A stretch of DNA of 37,542 nt, taken from Arthrobacter agilis. Its GTDB lineage: Bacteria > Actinomycetota > Actinomycetes > Actinomycetales > Micrococcaceae. Both the position numbers and the translations under genes were made by a program. Within the stretch, counting starts at the first letter, position 1. Every line of letters starts with the position of its first letter. Below, in pieces: positions 16,941-27,028 of this stretch. The DNA lies in NCBI RefSeq assembly GCF_002953615.1, contig NZ_CP024915.1:1769139-1806680 (forward strand), in the 5' to 3' direction. The notes under the pieces are model-generated. The model was not told the origin of the DNA. It did not search any database and saw only the letters and a program-made list of their open reading frames with translations.

Positions 16941-19007
16941 TTGGCACGCACAACCACCGTCGCAGGACTGTCCGGCACAGGACAGCTCGTGTATGGGTGC
17001 GACTACAACCCCGAGCAGTGGGACCCGTCCGTGTGGCACGAGGACGTCCGGCTGATGAAGGAGGCCGGTGTCAACCTGGTCGCCGTCAACATCTTCGGCT
17101 GGGCGGAGCTCGAGCCCGAGGAGGGCACGTTCCGCTTCGAGAACCTCGACGCGGTGATGGACCTCCTCGCGGAGAACGGGATCGGCGTCAACCTCGGCAC
17201 CGGGACGTCGTCGACCCCCGCGTGGCTGACCACGGCGCATCCCGAGATCCTCCCCCGCGCGGCCGACGGCACCGTCCGCTGGCCCGGCGGCCGCCAGGCC
17301 TTCTGTCCCAGCTCCCCCGTCTACCGGGACTCCGCCCTCGCCCTCGTGCAGAAGGTGTCCGCGCGCTACGGCAGCCACCCCGCCCTGCGCATCTGGCACG
17401 TCTCCAACGAGATCGGGTGCCACAACTCCCTGTGCTACTGCGATGTCTCCGCCGAGGCGTTCCGGGGCTGGCTCCGCGCTCGCTACGGGGATCTCGATGC
17501 GCTCAATGCGGCGTGGGGCACCGCCTTCTGGAGCCAGCGCTACTCCGCCTGGGAGCAGATCCTGCCCCCCAGGCTCACCCTCTCGGCCACCAACCCGACG
17601 CAGACGCTCGACTTCAACCGCTTCAGCTCGGACGAACTGCTCGCGCACTACTCGGCCGAGGAGGCCGTCCTCCGCCGGAACAGCGATGCCCCGGTGACCA
17701 CCAACTTCATGGTCGCCGCGCACATCCGCAACCAGGACTACTGGACGTGGGCACCGGAGATGGACGTCATCGCGAACGACCACTACCTCGACCACCGCCT
17801 CGACGCGCCGCTGGCCGAGCTGGCCTTCGCCGCCGATACCACGCGCGGGCTCGCGCAGGGCCGGCCCTGGCTGCTCATGGAGCACTCCACCGGAGCCGTG
17901 AACTGGCAGCCGCGGAACATCGCCAAGGGCCCCGGCGAGATGATCCGCAACTCACTCACCCACCTCGCCCGTGGCGCCGACGGCCTGTGCTTCTTCCAGT
18001 GGCGGGCCTCCCTGCAGGGCAGCGAGAAGTTCCACTCCGCGATGGTGCCGCATGCCGGCACCGATTCGCAGATCTGGCGCGACGTCGTCGAACTCGGCTC
18101 CTCGCTCGGAAAGCTGCGCGAGCTCGCGGGCACCACCGTGCATGCCGAGGTGGCGCTCGTCTTCAGCTGGGAGGCCTGGTGGGCCCACGACCAGGACTCG
18201 CACCCGTCCGGCGACGTGCGGTACATCGAGCAGATCCATGCCGCCTACAGGGCGCTCTGGGATGCCGGGATCACCGTCGACGTCGTGCCGCCCGGCGCCG
18301 ACCTCTCCGCCTACCGGCTCGTGGTGGTCCCGAACCTCTATCTGGTCCGCGACGAGCACGCCGCCGTCATCACCGACTTCGTGGAGAGCGGAGGCTCTGC
18401 CTTCGTCACCTTCTTCAGCGGGATCGTCGACGAGAACGAGCGGGTGCGGCCCGGAGGCTATCCCGGGGCCTTCCGGGATCTGCTCGGTGTCCGCTCCGAG
18501 GAGTTCTTCCCTCTCGATCCGGCGCATCCGCTTACACTCGACAACGGTTCGCCCGCGTCCCTGTGGTCGGAGGCGCTGCGCCTGACCACCGCCGAGCCGG
18601 TGCTCGGCTATGCGACCGGCCATCACGCCGGCGCACCCGCCGTCACCCGCAACCGCTTCGGCACGGGCGAGGCCTGGTACGTCGGCACCGTGCTCGACGG
18701 CAGCGTCCTGAAGGACCTGCTGCTGCGCGCCGCCGTCACCGCCGGGGTCCGGCTGACCGAGGCGCAGTCCGGCCTCGAGGCCGTGACCCGCCGTGGCAAC
18801 GCGCACGACTACCTCTTCCTGATCAACCACTCCGCCGAGGACCGCAAGCACCGGGTCCACGGCCTGGAACTGCTGACCTCCGAGGCCGTGGCCGACGTCG
18901 TCGTCGTTCCCGCCGGCGCCGTCCGCGTCGTTCGCACCACCCCAGCACGTCCCGACACCGACGGCTCGTCGCAGAGCCGAAAGGATGCAGGCAATGACAG
19001 TCACTAG
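16941..19007 (+). CDS. GH42 beta-galactosidase, operon 1
   Basis: 688-residue glycoside hydrolase of family 42, hydrolysing terminal beta-galactosyl residues by a retaining mechanism; no signal peptide, so cytoplasmic. The family entry motif YGCDYNPEQW is at 18-27. The acid/base Glu157 is in WHVSNEIG and the nucleophile Glu314 in LLMEHSTGAVNW; trimerisation and beta-sandwich domains follow. Cys122, Cys165 and Cys167 match three of the four zinc-binding Cys of the family, while the fourth position is Ser170. The start is TTG at 16941 with GAGGAG upstream. The next gene overlaps by 14 bases. LacI-type repression and co-transcribed importer genes indicate breakdown of imported galacto-oligosaccharides. 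Confidence 0.95.
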   Translation: MARTTTVAGLSGTGQLVYGCDYNPEQWDPSVWHEDVRLMKEAGVNLVAVNIFGWAELEPEEGTFRFENLDAVMDLLAENGIGVNLGTGTSSTPAWLTTAHPEILPRAADGTVRWPGGRQAFCPSSPVYRDSALALVQKVSARYGSHPALRIWHVSNEIGCHNSLCYCDVSAEAFRGWLRARYGDLDALNAAWGTAFWSQRYSAWEQILPPRLTLSATNPTQTLDFNRFSSDELLAHYSAEEAVLRRNSDAPVTTNFMVAAHIRNQDYWTWAPEMDVIANDHYLDHRLDAPLAELAFAADTTRGLAQGRPWLLMEHSTGAVNWQPRNIAKGPGEMIRNSLTHLARGADGLCFFQWRASLQGSEKFHSAMVPHAGTDSQIWRDVVELGSSLGKLRELAGTTVHAEVALVFSWEAWWAHDQDSHPSGDVRYIEQIHAAYRALWDAGITVDVVPPGADLSAYRLVVVPNLYLVRDEHAAVITDFVESGGSAFVTFFSGIVDENERVRPGGYPGAFRDLLGVRSEEFFPLDPAHPLTLDNGSPASLWSEALRLTTAEPVLGYATGHHAGAPAVTRNRFGTGEAWYVGTVLDGSVLKDLLLRAAVTAGVRLTEAQSGLEAVTRRGNAHDYLFLINHSAEDRKHRVHGLELLTSEAVADVVVVPAGAVRVVRTTPARPDTDGSSQSRKDAGNDSH

Positions 19008-19923
19008 TACGCCGGCGGAGGCCCCGAAGGCGCCCCCGGCCACGAGGAAGAACCGCTCGTCGGGGGCACAGCGCCGCGCGGTGGCCCTGTTCATCGCACC
19101 CTTCGCGATCCTGTTCCTCGCCTTCTACGCGATCCCGATCGTCTACGCCGTCGTCCAGTCGCTGCTCACCGTGGAGCGCGAGGGCACATTCGGCAAGCCA
19201 CGGCAGGTCTTCGGCGGCTTCGTCCAGTACGAGCAGGTGTTCCAGAACACAGCGTTCTGGGAATCCGTGGGACGCGTGCTGCTCTTCGGCGCGATCCAGG
19301 TGCCGGTGATGCTCGGCCTCGCCCTGCTGTTCGCGCTGCTCCTCGACTCGCCCCTGCTCAAGGGCAAGAAGTTCTTCCGGCTCGCGTTCTTCGCGCCCTA
19401 CGCCGTGCCCGGGGTGATCGCCGCCATCATGTGGGGATTCCTGTACTCGCCGTCGCTCTCCCCCTTCGGCGCGGTCACCTCGAACATCGACTTCCTGTCC
19501 GGCAACCTCGTGCTCTGGGCCATCGCGAATATCGTGACCTGGGTCTACGTGGGCTACAACATGCTCATCATCTACTCGTCGCTGCTCGCCATCCCCACCG
19601 AGATCTACGAGGCGGCCCGGCTCGACGGTGCGAGCAACATCCAGATCGCCTGGCGCATCAAGATCCCCCTGGTGATCCCCGCGATCATCCTCACCGCCGT
19701 GTTCTCCATCATCGGGACGCTCCAGCTCCTGGCCGAGCCGCAGACGCTGCGCAGCTTCAGCTCGGCGATCAACAGCACCTTCACACCGAACCTCGCGGTC
19801 TACACCACGGCGTCCGTGCCGAACTACAACCTCGCCGCGGCGTTCTCCGTGGTCCTGGCCCTCGCCACATTCATCCTCTCCTTCATCTTCCTGAAGTCGA
19901 CCCAGCGGAAGGTCACCCAGTGA
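18994..19923 (+). CDS. Sugar ABC transporter permease (MalF type), operon 1
   Basis: 309-residue inner-membrane permease of the CUT1 sugar importer class, six hydrophobic segments. The cytoplasmic EAA loop reads EAARLDGASNIQIAWRIKIPL, the contact site for a shared ATPase. ATG 18994 is preferred over ATG 18985 because AAAGGA then lies 8 bases upstream. It overlaps the GH42 gene by 14 bases and the next permease by four (GTGA). No ATPase gene is in the operon, so a shared MsiK-type ATPase encoded elsewhere is expected from family knowledge. Confidence 0.92.
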   Translation: MTVTSTPAEAPKAPPATRKNRSSGAQRRAVALFIAPFAILFLAFYAIPIVYAVVQSLLTVEREGTFGKPRQVFGGFVQYEQVFQNTAFWESVGRVLLFGAIQVPVMLGLALLFALLLDSPLLKGKKFFRLAFFAPYAVPGVIAAIMWGFLYSPSLSPFGAVTSNIDFLSGNLVLWAIANIVTWVYVGYNMLIIYSSLLAIPTEIYEAARLDGASNIQIAWRIKIPLVIPAIILTAVFSIIGTLQLLAEPQTLRSFSSAINSTFTPNLAVYTTASVPNYNLAAAFSVVLALATFILSFIFLKSTQRKVTQ

Positions 19924-20852
19924 CGGCAGCCCCAGCCACCGCCCCCAAGCGCCAGCGCGGGGGAAGTTCGACGGCGAACAGCGCCGACACCCGCACCCGC
20001 GGACCACGGCAGAGCGTCATGTCCCGCAGTGCCGCGATGCTCATCATGGGGGTCTTCACCCTCTACTTCCTGACACCTATCTGGTGGCTGCTGACCACGT
20101 CCACCAAGACGGGCGGCGAGGTCACCTCGACCGCACCCCTGTGGTTCACCGCGGACTCCCTCGGGACGTTCTTCGGCAACCTGGGACGGCTCTTCTCCTA
20201 CGGCGACGGACTGTTCGGCCGCTGGCTGCTCAACTCCGCCCTCTACGCCGGCGTGGGCGCCCTGATCGGCACGATCATCGCCGCGATGTGCGGCTATGCG
20301 CTCGCCAAGTACGAGTTCAGGGGACGCGAGGCGATCTTCAACATCGTCCTCAGCGGCGTCCTGGTCCCCGCGACCGCCCTGGCCCTGCCCCTGTTCCTGA
20401 TCTTCAGCCAGGTGAACCTCACCAACACCATGTGGGCGGTGTTCCTGCCGAGCCTCGTGAGTCCCTTCGGCGTCTACCTGGCACGGATCTACGCCGCCGC
20501 CAGCGTGCCGGGGGAACTGCTCGAGGCGGCCCGGCTCGACGGCTCCGGAGAGATCCGCACCTTCTTCACGGTGTCCACACGCCTCATGGCACCGGCGCTG
20601 GTGACGATCTTCCTGTTCCAGTTCGTCGCGATCTGGAACAACTTCTTCCTGCCCCTGATCATGCTCCGCGACCAGGACCTCTTCCCCGTGACGCTGGGCC
20701 TGTACGCCTGGAACAGCCAGATCAGCCAGATCCCCGAACTGCGGTCCCTCGTGATCGTCGGGGCGCTCGTCTCGATCCTCCCGCTGATCATCGCCTTCCT
20801 CGCACTCCAGCGTTTCTGGAGCAGCGGGCTCGGCGCCGGCAGCGTCAAGTAG
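19920..20852 (+). CDS. Sugar ABC transporter permease (MalG type), operon 1
   Basis: 310-residue second permease of the CUT1 importer. After a polar, Thr/Ala-rich N-terminus of about 40 residues come six membrane helices. The EAA loop is EAARLDGSGEIRTFFTVSTRL, and the C-terminus has the ALQRFWSSGLGAGSVK end typical of MalG-type subunits. It starts with GTG at 19920 overlapping the upstream stop. The binding-protein gene follows after 79 bp, a spacing with room for separate translation initiation. Confidence 0.92.
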   Translation: MTAAPATAPKRQRGGSSTANSADTRTRGPRQSVMSRSAAMLIMGVFTLYFLTPIWWLLTTSTKTGGEVTSTAPLWFTADSLGTFFGNLGRLFSYGDGLFGRWLLNSALYAGVGALIGTIIAAMCGYALAKYEFRGREAIFNIVLSGVLVPATALALPLFLIFSQVNLTNTMWAVFLPSLVSPFGVYLARIYAAASVPGELLEAARLDGSGEIRTFFTVSTRLMAPALVTIFLFQFVAIWNNFFLPLIMLRDQDLFPVTLGLYAWNSQISQIPELRSLVIVGALVSILPLIIAFLALQRFWSSGLGAGSVK

Positions 20853-20931
20853 CACCACTCCCCGACCAGCACTCCTGGTGCGCCGGCGTCCGCCCCGCAC
20901 CGCACTGCTCAATCAACCGATAGGAAAGACA

Positions 20932-22266
20932 ATGCGCGCGCATTACGGAAAAGTCACCGCGGCCTTTGCCATGATCTCTGCGCTGGCTCTCTCCGGCTGT
21001 TCAGCCGGCGGAGACAGCTCCGAGGCAGGGGCCGAAGCCGTCCCCTGCGAGGCCTCCGAAGGACCCGTCGAACTGAGCTTCACCACCTGGGTCCCGGGCA
21101 TGGACCAGGTGGCCGAGCTCTGGAACACCGAGAACCCTGACATCCAGGTGAAGGTGCAGACCGGCCCCAACGGCAACTCCGGTACCTACCAGAACTTCTT
21201 CAACCAGATCCAGGCGGGCAACGCACCGGACCTCGGCCAGATCGAGTACGACGCCCTGCCCAACTTCCGCGTACAGGACGGTCTCGAGAACATCGCCGAG
21301 TGCGAGGGCATCGCCGACGCCCAGGACCAGTTCGTGGACTGGACCTGGGGCCAGGTGACCTTCGGTGAGGAGGGCTCGGTCTACGCGGTCCCGCAGGACA
21401 GCGGCCCGATGGCCATGTACTACCGCGCGGACCTCTTCGAGCAGGCCGGCATCGCGGTTCCCACCACGTGGGAGGAGTACGCGGCGGCGGCGGAGCAGAT
21501 CAAGGCGCAGGGCTCCTACATCACCAACTTCCCGAAGACGGACGTCAACTGGTTCGCGGGCATGGTCTGGCAGAACGGCGGCCAGTGGTTCGCCAACGAC
21601 GGCGAGAACTGGGACGTCAACCTGACCAGCCCCGAATCGGAGGAAGTGGCCACCTACTGGCAGGATCTGCTGTCCAAGGACCTCGTCTCCACGCTGCCGT
21701 CGTTCTCGGACGAATGGAACGCCTCGTTCAACACGGGCCAGCAGTGGACCTGGGTCTCTGCCGTGTGGGGTGCGACCACCCTGTCCGACGGCGCGCCCGA
21801 CACCTCCGGCAAGTGGGCCGTCGCCCCGATGCCGCAGTGGGAGGACGGCGGAGAGGCCGCCGGCAACTGGGGCGGTTCCTCCACCGCGGTCCTGAAGGGC
21901 TCGGACCACCCGGCCGAGGCCGCGAAGTTCGCGCTCTGGCTGAACACCGATCCCGAAGCACTCGCGCTGGCCAACGAGCTCGGCGGCCTCTACCCCGCAG
22001 CGAAGTCGGCCACCGACCTCGAGGCCTTCGCAGGCGGCGTCGAGTACTACGGTGGGCAGAAGATCTACGACGTCTTCGCCGACGCTTCCGCGAACGTGAA
22101 CCCCGACTTCACCTGGGGTCCCACGATGACGCAGACCTACACGGACGTCTCGGATGGATTCGGTGCTGCCATCGGTGGCTCCGGCACCCTGATGGACGCC
22201 CTCGAGAACGGACAGCAGAAGACCGTCGACTCGCTGAAATCGCAGTCGATCCCCGTCTCCGAGTAG
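20932..22266 (+). CDS. Sugar-binding lipoprotein of ABC transporter, operon 1
   Basis: 444-residue extracellular solute-binding protein, family 1 (MalE-like). The signal peptide ends at the lipobox LSGC with Cys23. The mature part starts with a short Gly/Ser/Glu linker, then the domain beginning VELSFTTWVPGMDQVAELWN; VYAVPQDSGPMAMYYRADLFE and WGGSSTAVLKGSDHPAEAAKF are typical of the family. AGGAAAG precedes ATG 20932. It delivers oligosaccharide to the two permeases encoded upstream, presumably a beta-galactoside given the GH42 gene. Placing the binding-protein gene last is the reverse of the usual order. A strong hairpin follows. Confidence 0.92.
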   Translation: MRAHYGKVTAAFAMISALALSGCSAGGDSSEAGAEAVPCEASEGPVELSFTTWVPGMDQVAELWNTENPDIQVKVQTGPNGNSGTYQNFFNQIQAGNAPDLGQIEYDALPNFRVQDGLENIAECEGIADAQDQFVDWTWGQVTFGEEGSVYAVPQDSGPMAMYYRADLFEQAGIAVPTTWEEYAAAAEQIKAQGSYITNFPKTDVNWFAGMVWQNGGQWFANDGENWDVNLTSPESEEVATYWQDLLSKDLVSTLPSFSDEWNASFNTGQQWTWVSAVWGATTLSDGAPDTSGKWAVAPMPQWEDGGEAAGNWGGSSTAVLKGSDHPAEAAKFALWLNTDPEALALANELGGLYPAAKSATDLEAFAGGVEYYGGQKIYDVFADASANVNPDFTWGPTMTQTYTDVSDGFGAAIGGSGTLMDALENGQQKTVDSLKSQSIPVSE

Positions 22267-22291
22267 TACCGGCGCACCTGCCGGAACGTCC

Positions 22292-22327
22292 CGAAGCGCC
22301 GCGTCCCGGAAGGGGCGCGGCGCTTCG
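22292..22327 (+). terminator. Hairpin terminator of GH42 operon 1
   Basis: A 16-bp stem (22292-22307 with 22312-22327, one T-G pair) capped by GGAA, 25 bp after the binding-protein stop. There is no T-tract. The rest of the 219-bp gap to the amylosucrase gene holds no supported feature except its -10 box. Confidence 0.8.
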
Positions 22328-22474
22328 CGCGTCGACGGCGTGCTCCTGCGGTTCGCGGATGCTCCCGTCGAGGCCGGGCGGCAGCACCCGGCGTTCCCGG
22401 ACGTCCACGCCCTCCGTGCTCTTGCAGCCCACGTACGGCAGGACGTGCTCCGCCCCTGGCCGCTCCGCTGCAAT

Positions 22475-22480
22475 AGGCTT
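22475..22480 (+). promoter_or_regulatory. -10 box of a probable leaderless amylosucrase promoter
   Basis: TAGGCT ends five bases before ATG 22486, and no ribosome site is present. The transcript should start at or next to the start codon. The -35 is not recognisable. Confidence 0.5.
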
Positions 22481-22485
22481 GCCGG

Positions 22486-24420
22486 ATGAGCTCCCCGCAG
22501 CCTCTCCCCGAAGACCGTGTCCGCGCGGAGGTGCAGGCATCGCGCCTCTCCGGAACGTCCGACGCGGACTGGTCCTCGTTCCTGGCGCGCTTCGATGCCG
22601 AGTTCCCGCGCCTGCAGGCCCTGTTCCATCGCATCTACGGTCCGGGAGCGGATGGAGAGCTCCTGCAGGTGGTCCTCGACGCCGCAGCGTCCTGGCAGGA
22701 CCGGCCCGCGGACCTGAAGGCCCTCGACGCCGCCCGCGCCATGGCGCCGGACTGGTTCGCCTCGAACCGGATGCTCGGCGGGGTCTGCTACGTGGACCTG
22801 TACGCGAGGAACCTCGCCGGACTGCGCGACCGGATCCCCTCCCTCCGCGAGCTGGGCCTGACGTACCTGCACCTGATGCCGCTGTTCCTGGCGCCGGCGG
22901 AGAACTCCGACGGCGGCTACGCGGTCTCGAGCTACCGCGACGTGGACCCGGCGCTCGGGACCATGGACGACCTCGCGGACCTCGCCCGCGAACTGCGGGA
23001 GAACGGCATCGCCCTCGTGGTCGACTTCATCTTCAACCACACCTCCGACGAGCACGACTGGGCGCGCCGAGCCGTCGCCGGAGACCCGGACTACGAGGAC
23101 TTCTACTGGATCTATCCCGACCGGGGCATGCCCGACGCCTACGAGCGGACGGTCCGCGAGATCTTCCCCGACGACCACCCCGGCTCCTTCGTGCAGCTCG
23201 AGGACGGCCGCTGGATCTGGGCAACGTTCCACTCCTTCCAGTGGGACCTCAACTACCGCAACCCCCGGGTCTTCCGGGCCATGGCCGGGGAGATGCTCTT
23301 CCTCGCGAACCAGGGCGTGGACATCGTGCGCATGGACGCCGTCGCGTTCATCTGGAAACAGCTCGGCACCACCTGCGAGAGCCTCCCCGAAGCGCATCTG
23401 CTCCTGCAGGCCTTCAACGCCGTCTGCCGGCTCGCAGCACCGTCGCTGCTGTTCAAGTCCGAGGCGATCGTCCACCCCGACGAAGTGGTCCAGTACATCG
23501 ACCCGGGTGAGTGCCAGCTCAGCTACAACCCGCTGCAGATGGCCCTGATCTGGAACTCCCTGGCCACCCGGGAGGTGTCCCTCCTCGCCCAGGCCCTCGA
23601 ACGCCGGCACGACATCCCCGACGGCACCGCCTGGGTGAACTACGTGCGCAGCCACGACGACATCGGCTGGACCTTCTCCGACGAGGATGCCGCCGAACTG
23701 GGCATCAACGGGCACGACCACCGCCGGTTCCTCAACGCCTTCTACGTGAACCGGTTCCCGGGTAGCTTCGCCCGCGGCGTGCCGTTCCAGGACAACCCCC
23801 GCACCGGGGACTGCCGCATCTCCGGCACCACCGCGTCCCTCGCCGGGCTCGAAGCGGCCGAGACCGGAGGCACGGAGGAGGCCCCCGGTGCCGCCGTCGC
23901 GCGGATCCTGCTGGCCCACTCGATCATCCTCAGCACCGGCGGCATCCCGCTGCTCTACCTCGGCGACGAGGTCGGGCAGCTCAACGACTACACCTACCTC
24001 TCCGACCCTGCGAAGGCCGGCGACAGCCGCTGGGTCGGCCGGCCGGCCTACCCGGTCGACCGCTACGCCACCCGGCAGGACCCCGCCACGGACGCCGGGG
24101 CCGTCCACACCGGCCTCGTCCGCCTCATCGAGGTGCGCAAGCACACCCCCGAGTTCACCGGCGGCCGCCTGGTCCCCTTCCACACCGACAACCCGCATGT
24201 CCTGGGCTACCAGCGGCCCGGCCTGCTCGACGGCGAGGACTCCACCGTCCTCGTCCTCGCCAACTTCGCCGACACCCCGCAGGATGTCAGCGCCCGGACC
24301 CTCTCCGGCCTGCCGGAGAGGGTCATCGAACTCATCACCGGGCGGCGGGCGCACCTGACAGCGGGTATCACCCTCGAACCGCACGGCGTGCGCTGGTTCA
24401 GGGTCCGCGCCGAGGTCTAG
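22486..24420 (+). CDS. Amylosucrase (GH13 subfamily 4)
   Basis: 644-residue transglucosidase that uses sucrose to build alpha-1,4-glucan and releases fructose (EC 2.4.1.4). Catalytic residues fit the Neisseria enzyme with an offset of two: nucleophile Asp284 in [12 protein letters not shown], acid/base Glu326 in [10 protein letters not shown] and transition-state Asp391 in RSHDDIGW. The all-helical N-terminal domain is present, and length equals that of known amylosucrases (about 640). There is no signal peptide. It follows the GH42 operon terminator and has its own likely leaderless promoter, so its regulation should be separate. Some relatives act as sucrose hydrolases, so product profile is uncertain. 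Confidence 0.92.
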   Translation: MSSPQPLPEDRVRAEVQASRLSGTSDADWSSFLARFDAEFPRLQALFHRIYGPGADGELLQVVLDAAASWQDRPADLKALDAARAMAPDWFASNRMLGGVCYVDLYARNLAGLRDRIPSLRELGLTYLHLMPLFLAPAENSDGGYAVSSYRDVDPALGTMDDLADLARELRENGIALVVDFIFNHTSDEHDWARRAVAGDPDYEDFYWIYPDRGMPDAYERTVREIFPDDHPGSFVQLEDGRWIWATFHSFQWDLNYRNPRVFRAMAGEMLFLANQGVDIVRMDAVAFIWKQLGTTCESLPEAHLLLQAFNAVCRLAAPSLLFKSEAIVHPDEVVQYIDPGECQLSYNPLQMALIWNSLATREVSLLAQALERRHDIPDGTAWVNYVRSHDDIGWTFSDEDAAELGINGHDHRRFLNAFYVNRFPGSFARGVPFQDNPRTGDCRISGTTASLAGLEAAETGGTEEAPGAAVARILLAHSIILSTGGIPLLYLGDEVGQLNDYTYLSDPAKAGDSRWVGRPAYPVDRYATRQDPATDAGAVHTGLVRLIEVRKHTPEFTGGRLVPFHTDNPHVLGYQRPGLLDGEDSTVLVLANFADTPQDVSARTLSGLPERVIELITGRRAHLTAGITLEPHGVRWFRVRAEV

Positions 24421-24480
24421 GCCCGGGCCCCGTCGGCACCGCCTGCCGGCGCAGGGACACGCCGCCGCCCGACCCGCCTG

Positions 24481-25299
24481 CTACGCCTCCCGGCGCGAGA
24501 ACTCCCCCGCAGCCCGGACCTGCTCCGCCGTGGGACGGACACCTGTGTAGAGGACGAACTGCTCCTCGGCCTGCAGTGCGACGACCTCCGCACCCGTGAT
24601 GACCGGCTTGCCCGCTGCCCGGGCGGCGAGGATCAGCGGCGTCTCCGACGGGGAGGCGACGACGTCGAACACCACCCGTGCCGCCTCGATGGCGGCTGCC
24701 GGGAAGGCGAGGGCGTCGGCGTCCGCGCCGGCCATGCCGAGCGGCGTCACGTTGAGGATGAGGTCGGCCGTCGACTCCCCCACCGCCTGCTGCCAGGCGA
24801 AGCCGTACAGGTCCGCGAGAGCCCGGCCCGTGCGCTCGTTGCGGGCCACGACGGTCACCCGGGTGAACCCGGAATCACGCAGGGCTGCGACGACGGCCTT
24901 GGCCATGCCCCCGGACCCCTGCACGAGGACCGAATGCGACGTCGGCACGGCATGCTCCCGCAGGAGCCGCTCCACCGCGAGGTAGTCGGTGTTGTACGCG
25001 GTGAGGACGCCGTCGTCGTTCACGATCGTGTTGACGGAATCGATCGCCTTCGCCGAGGGGTCCAACCTGTCGACGAGCGCGATGACGTCTTCCTTGAACG
25101 GCATCGAGATGGCGCAGCCCCGGATCCCGAGACCCCGCAGGCCCGCGATGGCCGCCGGCAGGTCCGGGGTGGTGAAGGCCTTGTAGATGAAGTTCAGGCC
25201 CAACTCCTCGTAGAGGTAGTTGTGGAAGCGCGTCCCGATGTTGCTCGGCCGCGCGGCCAGGGAGATGCAGAGGGTCATGTCTTTGTTCAGGATGGGCAC
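24481..25299 (-). CDS. Shikimate dehydrogenase-like protein (HI0607/SdhL type)
   Basis: 272-residue NAD(P)-dependent dehydrogenase of the AroE family. SLAARPSN (13-20) is the substrate-loop position, SMPFKE (65-70) carries the catalytic Lys69, NTDY (103-106) the catalytic Asp105, and GSGGMAKA (128-135) the nucleotide-binding turn. The whole protein closely follows the HI0607-like branch, which has low shikimate activity and an unclear role, rather than biosynthetic AroE. GTG 25299 is chosen because VPILNKDMTLCISL matches the family N-terminus; the frame continues upstream without support. It is divergent from the YbdK-type gene and convergent with amylosucrase. Confidence 0.87.
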   Translation of the reverse strand: MPILNKDMTLCISLAARPSNIGTRFHNYLYEELGLNFIYKAFTTPDLPAAIAGLRGLGIRGCAISMPFKEDVIALVDRLDPSAKAIDSVNTIVNDDGVLTAYNTDYLAVERLLREHAVPTSHSVLVQGSGGMAKAVVAALRDSGFTRVTVVARNERTGRALADLYGFAWQQAVGESTADLILNVTPLGMAGADADALAFPAAAIEAARVVFDVVASPSETPLILAARAAGKPVITGAEVVALQAEEQFVLYTGVRPTAEQVRAAGEFSRREA

Positions 25300-25447
25300 G
25301 GTGCATATTCTTCCAGCAGCATGCCCGCGCGGGCGAGCGGACCCGCTCCGCGCCGCGCCAAGCACTAGCATAGGGACGAGTCTCTTTCCGCGACGGCGCG
25401 TCCCGAGGCACCAATCGATGAGCCCGTACCCGTCAGGAGCCGCTTCC

Positions 25448-26587
25448 TTGAAGATCGACTTTGCGCAGTCAGCCCAGTCCACGCTCGGCGTCGAGTGGGA
25501 ACTGGCGCTCGTGGACCGCTACAACGGGGAGCTCGTCCCCGTGGCCAACGAGGTGCTCCGCGGGGTCAGCGCGAACCACCCGGAACTGCAGGACGACGAC
25601 GAGCACCCCCACATCAAGCAGGAACTGCTGCTCAACACGGTGGAACTCGTCACCGGCATCTGCACCACCGTGGACGAGGCGAAGGAGGACCTGTCCCGCT
25701 CGCTCGCCGCCGTCCGGGAGGTCACCGACCCGATGGGCGTGGAACTGTTCTGCGCCGGTTCGCATCCCTTCAGTGCGCCGCGTTCCCAGCAGGTGACGGA
25801 CAAGGAACGGTACGCGAAGCTGATCGACCGCACGCAGTGGTGGGGCCGGCAGATGGTCATCTACGGCGTGCACGTCCATGTGGGCCTCGACCACCGCGAC
25901 AAGGCGCTCCCTGTGGTGGACGGCCTGACCAACTACTTCCCGCACTTCCAGGCGCTCTCGGCGTCGTCGCCGTTCTGGGGCGGCGAGGACACGGGCTACG
26001 CCTCGCAGCGCGCGCTCATGTTCCAGCAGCTGCCCACGGCGGGCCTGCCCTTCCACTTCGACGACTGGGCGGCGTACGAGTCCTACGTCCAGGACATGTC
26101 CACCACGGGAGTGATCGACGCCGTCAGCGAGATCCGGTGGGACATCCGCCCGGTCGGGAACCTCGGGACGGTGGAGATGCGCGTGTGCGACGGCCTGTCC
26201 ACGCTGCGCGACGTCGGTGCCGTCGCCGCCCTCACGCAGTGCCTCGTCCACGAGTTCTCGCAGATCCTCGATGCGGGCGGCAGCATCCCCACCATGCAGC
26301 CCTGGCACATCCAGGAGAACAAGTGGCGGGCCGCCCGCTACGGGCTGGACGCCATCATCATCCTCGACGCCGACGGCAACGAGCAGCTTGTGACGGACCA
26401 CCTCGCCGACGTGCTCACCCGGTTGGAGCCCATCGCCGCGAGACTCGGCTGCAGCAGCGAGCTGGCCGACGTCGAGGGCATCATGCAGCGCGGAGCCGGG
26501 TACCAGCGCCAGCGGCGCATCGCCGAGGAGCACGACGGCGACCTGCGCGCCGTCGTGCTGGACATGGTGCAGCAGCTGCGCGAGTAG
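25448..26587 (+). CDS. Carboxylate-amine ligase, YbdK/GCS2 family
   Basis: 379-residue member of the glutamate-cysteine ligase type 2 family. Family landmarks are the opening STLGVEWELALVD, KQELLLNTVELVTG, the metal-site HVHVGL (GVHVHVGL) and the late NKWRAARYGLDA. YbdK shows weak glutamate-cysteine ligase activity in vitro; its physiological substrate is unsettled, and in a mycothiol organism glutathione synthesis is unlikely. The start is TTG 25448: AGGAG lies 8 bases upstream and the product then begins KIDFAQS as in relatives. ATG 25418 would add ten residues. A possible -10 TAGCAT lies at 25366-25371. Confidence 0.88.
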   Translation: MKIDFAQSAQSTLGVEWELALVDRYNGELVPVANEVLRGVSANHPELQDDDEHPHIKQELLLNTVELVTGICTTVDEAKEDLSRSLAAVREVTDPMGVELFCAGSHPFSAPRSQQVTDKERYAKLIDRTQWWGRQMVIYGVHVHVGLDHRDKALPVVDGLTNYFPHFQALSASSPFWGGEDTGYASQRALMFQQLPTAGLPFHFDDWAAYESYVQDMSTTGVIDAVSEIRWDIRPVGNLGTVEMRVCDGLSTLRDVGAVAALTQCLVHEFSQILDAGGSIPTMQPWHIQENKWRAARYGLDAIIILDADGNEQLVTDHLADVLTRLEPIAARLGCSSELADVEGIMQRGAGYQRQRRIAEEHDGDLRAVVLDMVQQLRE

Positions 26588-26641
26588 CGGGCACCGACAC
26601 CGGCCACGGCGCCTCCACCGCGACCGGAAGCACCGGCCCAC

Positions 26642-27028
26642 ATGTCCGGCTGGACGGCAGCCGTCGCGATCCTCCTCATCCGTGGGGTCGTCTCCTTCCT
26701 CGCCGGTTTCGGTCGAGCCCTAGGCGCCCTGGTCATGCTGTCGGTGTTCTACGTATTCCCCCTGGACGACGGCGCGGCAGCGGGTACCGCGGACGCCGCG
26801 AAGACCGATGCCTGCAGGGAGGAGTGGCTGGGCAGGCGAGCTGCGCGGCGTCGGGAAAGTGCACCCGACGATCCGGACGCATGGTTGCCCGCTTTCGGAT
26901 CCCCCAGCGGACGAGGGGCACCGGATGCTGTTCCCGGCGGGTTCTCGAGAAGGCGATCAGCCCGACGGGAAGAGCGTGGGGATGCCGATGGCGCTGACCA
27001 GAAACAGCGTGTCGACCAGCCACGATGA
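26642..27028 (+). CDS. Uncertain small membrane protein, possibly decayed
   Basis: Unrecognised 128-codon frame in the 369-bp space between the YbdK-type gene and the next supported gene (26588-26956). Its first 45 residues form a plausible membrane segment (LSVFYVFPLDD after two hydrophobic stretches). From about residue 65 it turns Arg-, Asp- and Gly-rich with lower GC at third positions, and its last 72 bases overlap the better supported minus-strand membrane gene. No ribosome site is visible. It may be a real short protein that has lost its frame, or chance. Nothing else is seen in this space. Confidence 0.3.
   Translation: MSGWTAAVAILLIRGVVSFLAGFGRALGALVMLSVFYVFPLDDGAAAGTADAAKTDACREEWLGRRAARRRESAPDDPDAWLPAFGSPSGRGAPDAVPGGFSRRRSARREERGDADGADQKQRVDQPR

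Noticed and set aside
22340-22489. Short GC-rich frame from GTG 22340 into the amylosucrase start
   Set aside because: No ribosome site, lies directly behind the operon terminator and overlaps the amylosucrase promoter; translation matches nothing I know.
21001-24384. 1127-codon minus-strand frame
   Set aside because: It is antisense to the sugar-binding protein and amylosucrase genes, both certain from catalytic and family motifs; composition is a mirror of their codons.
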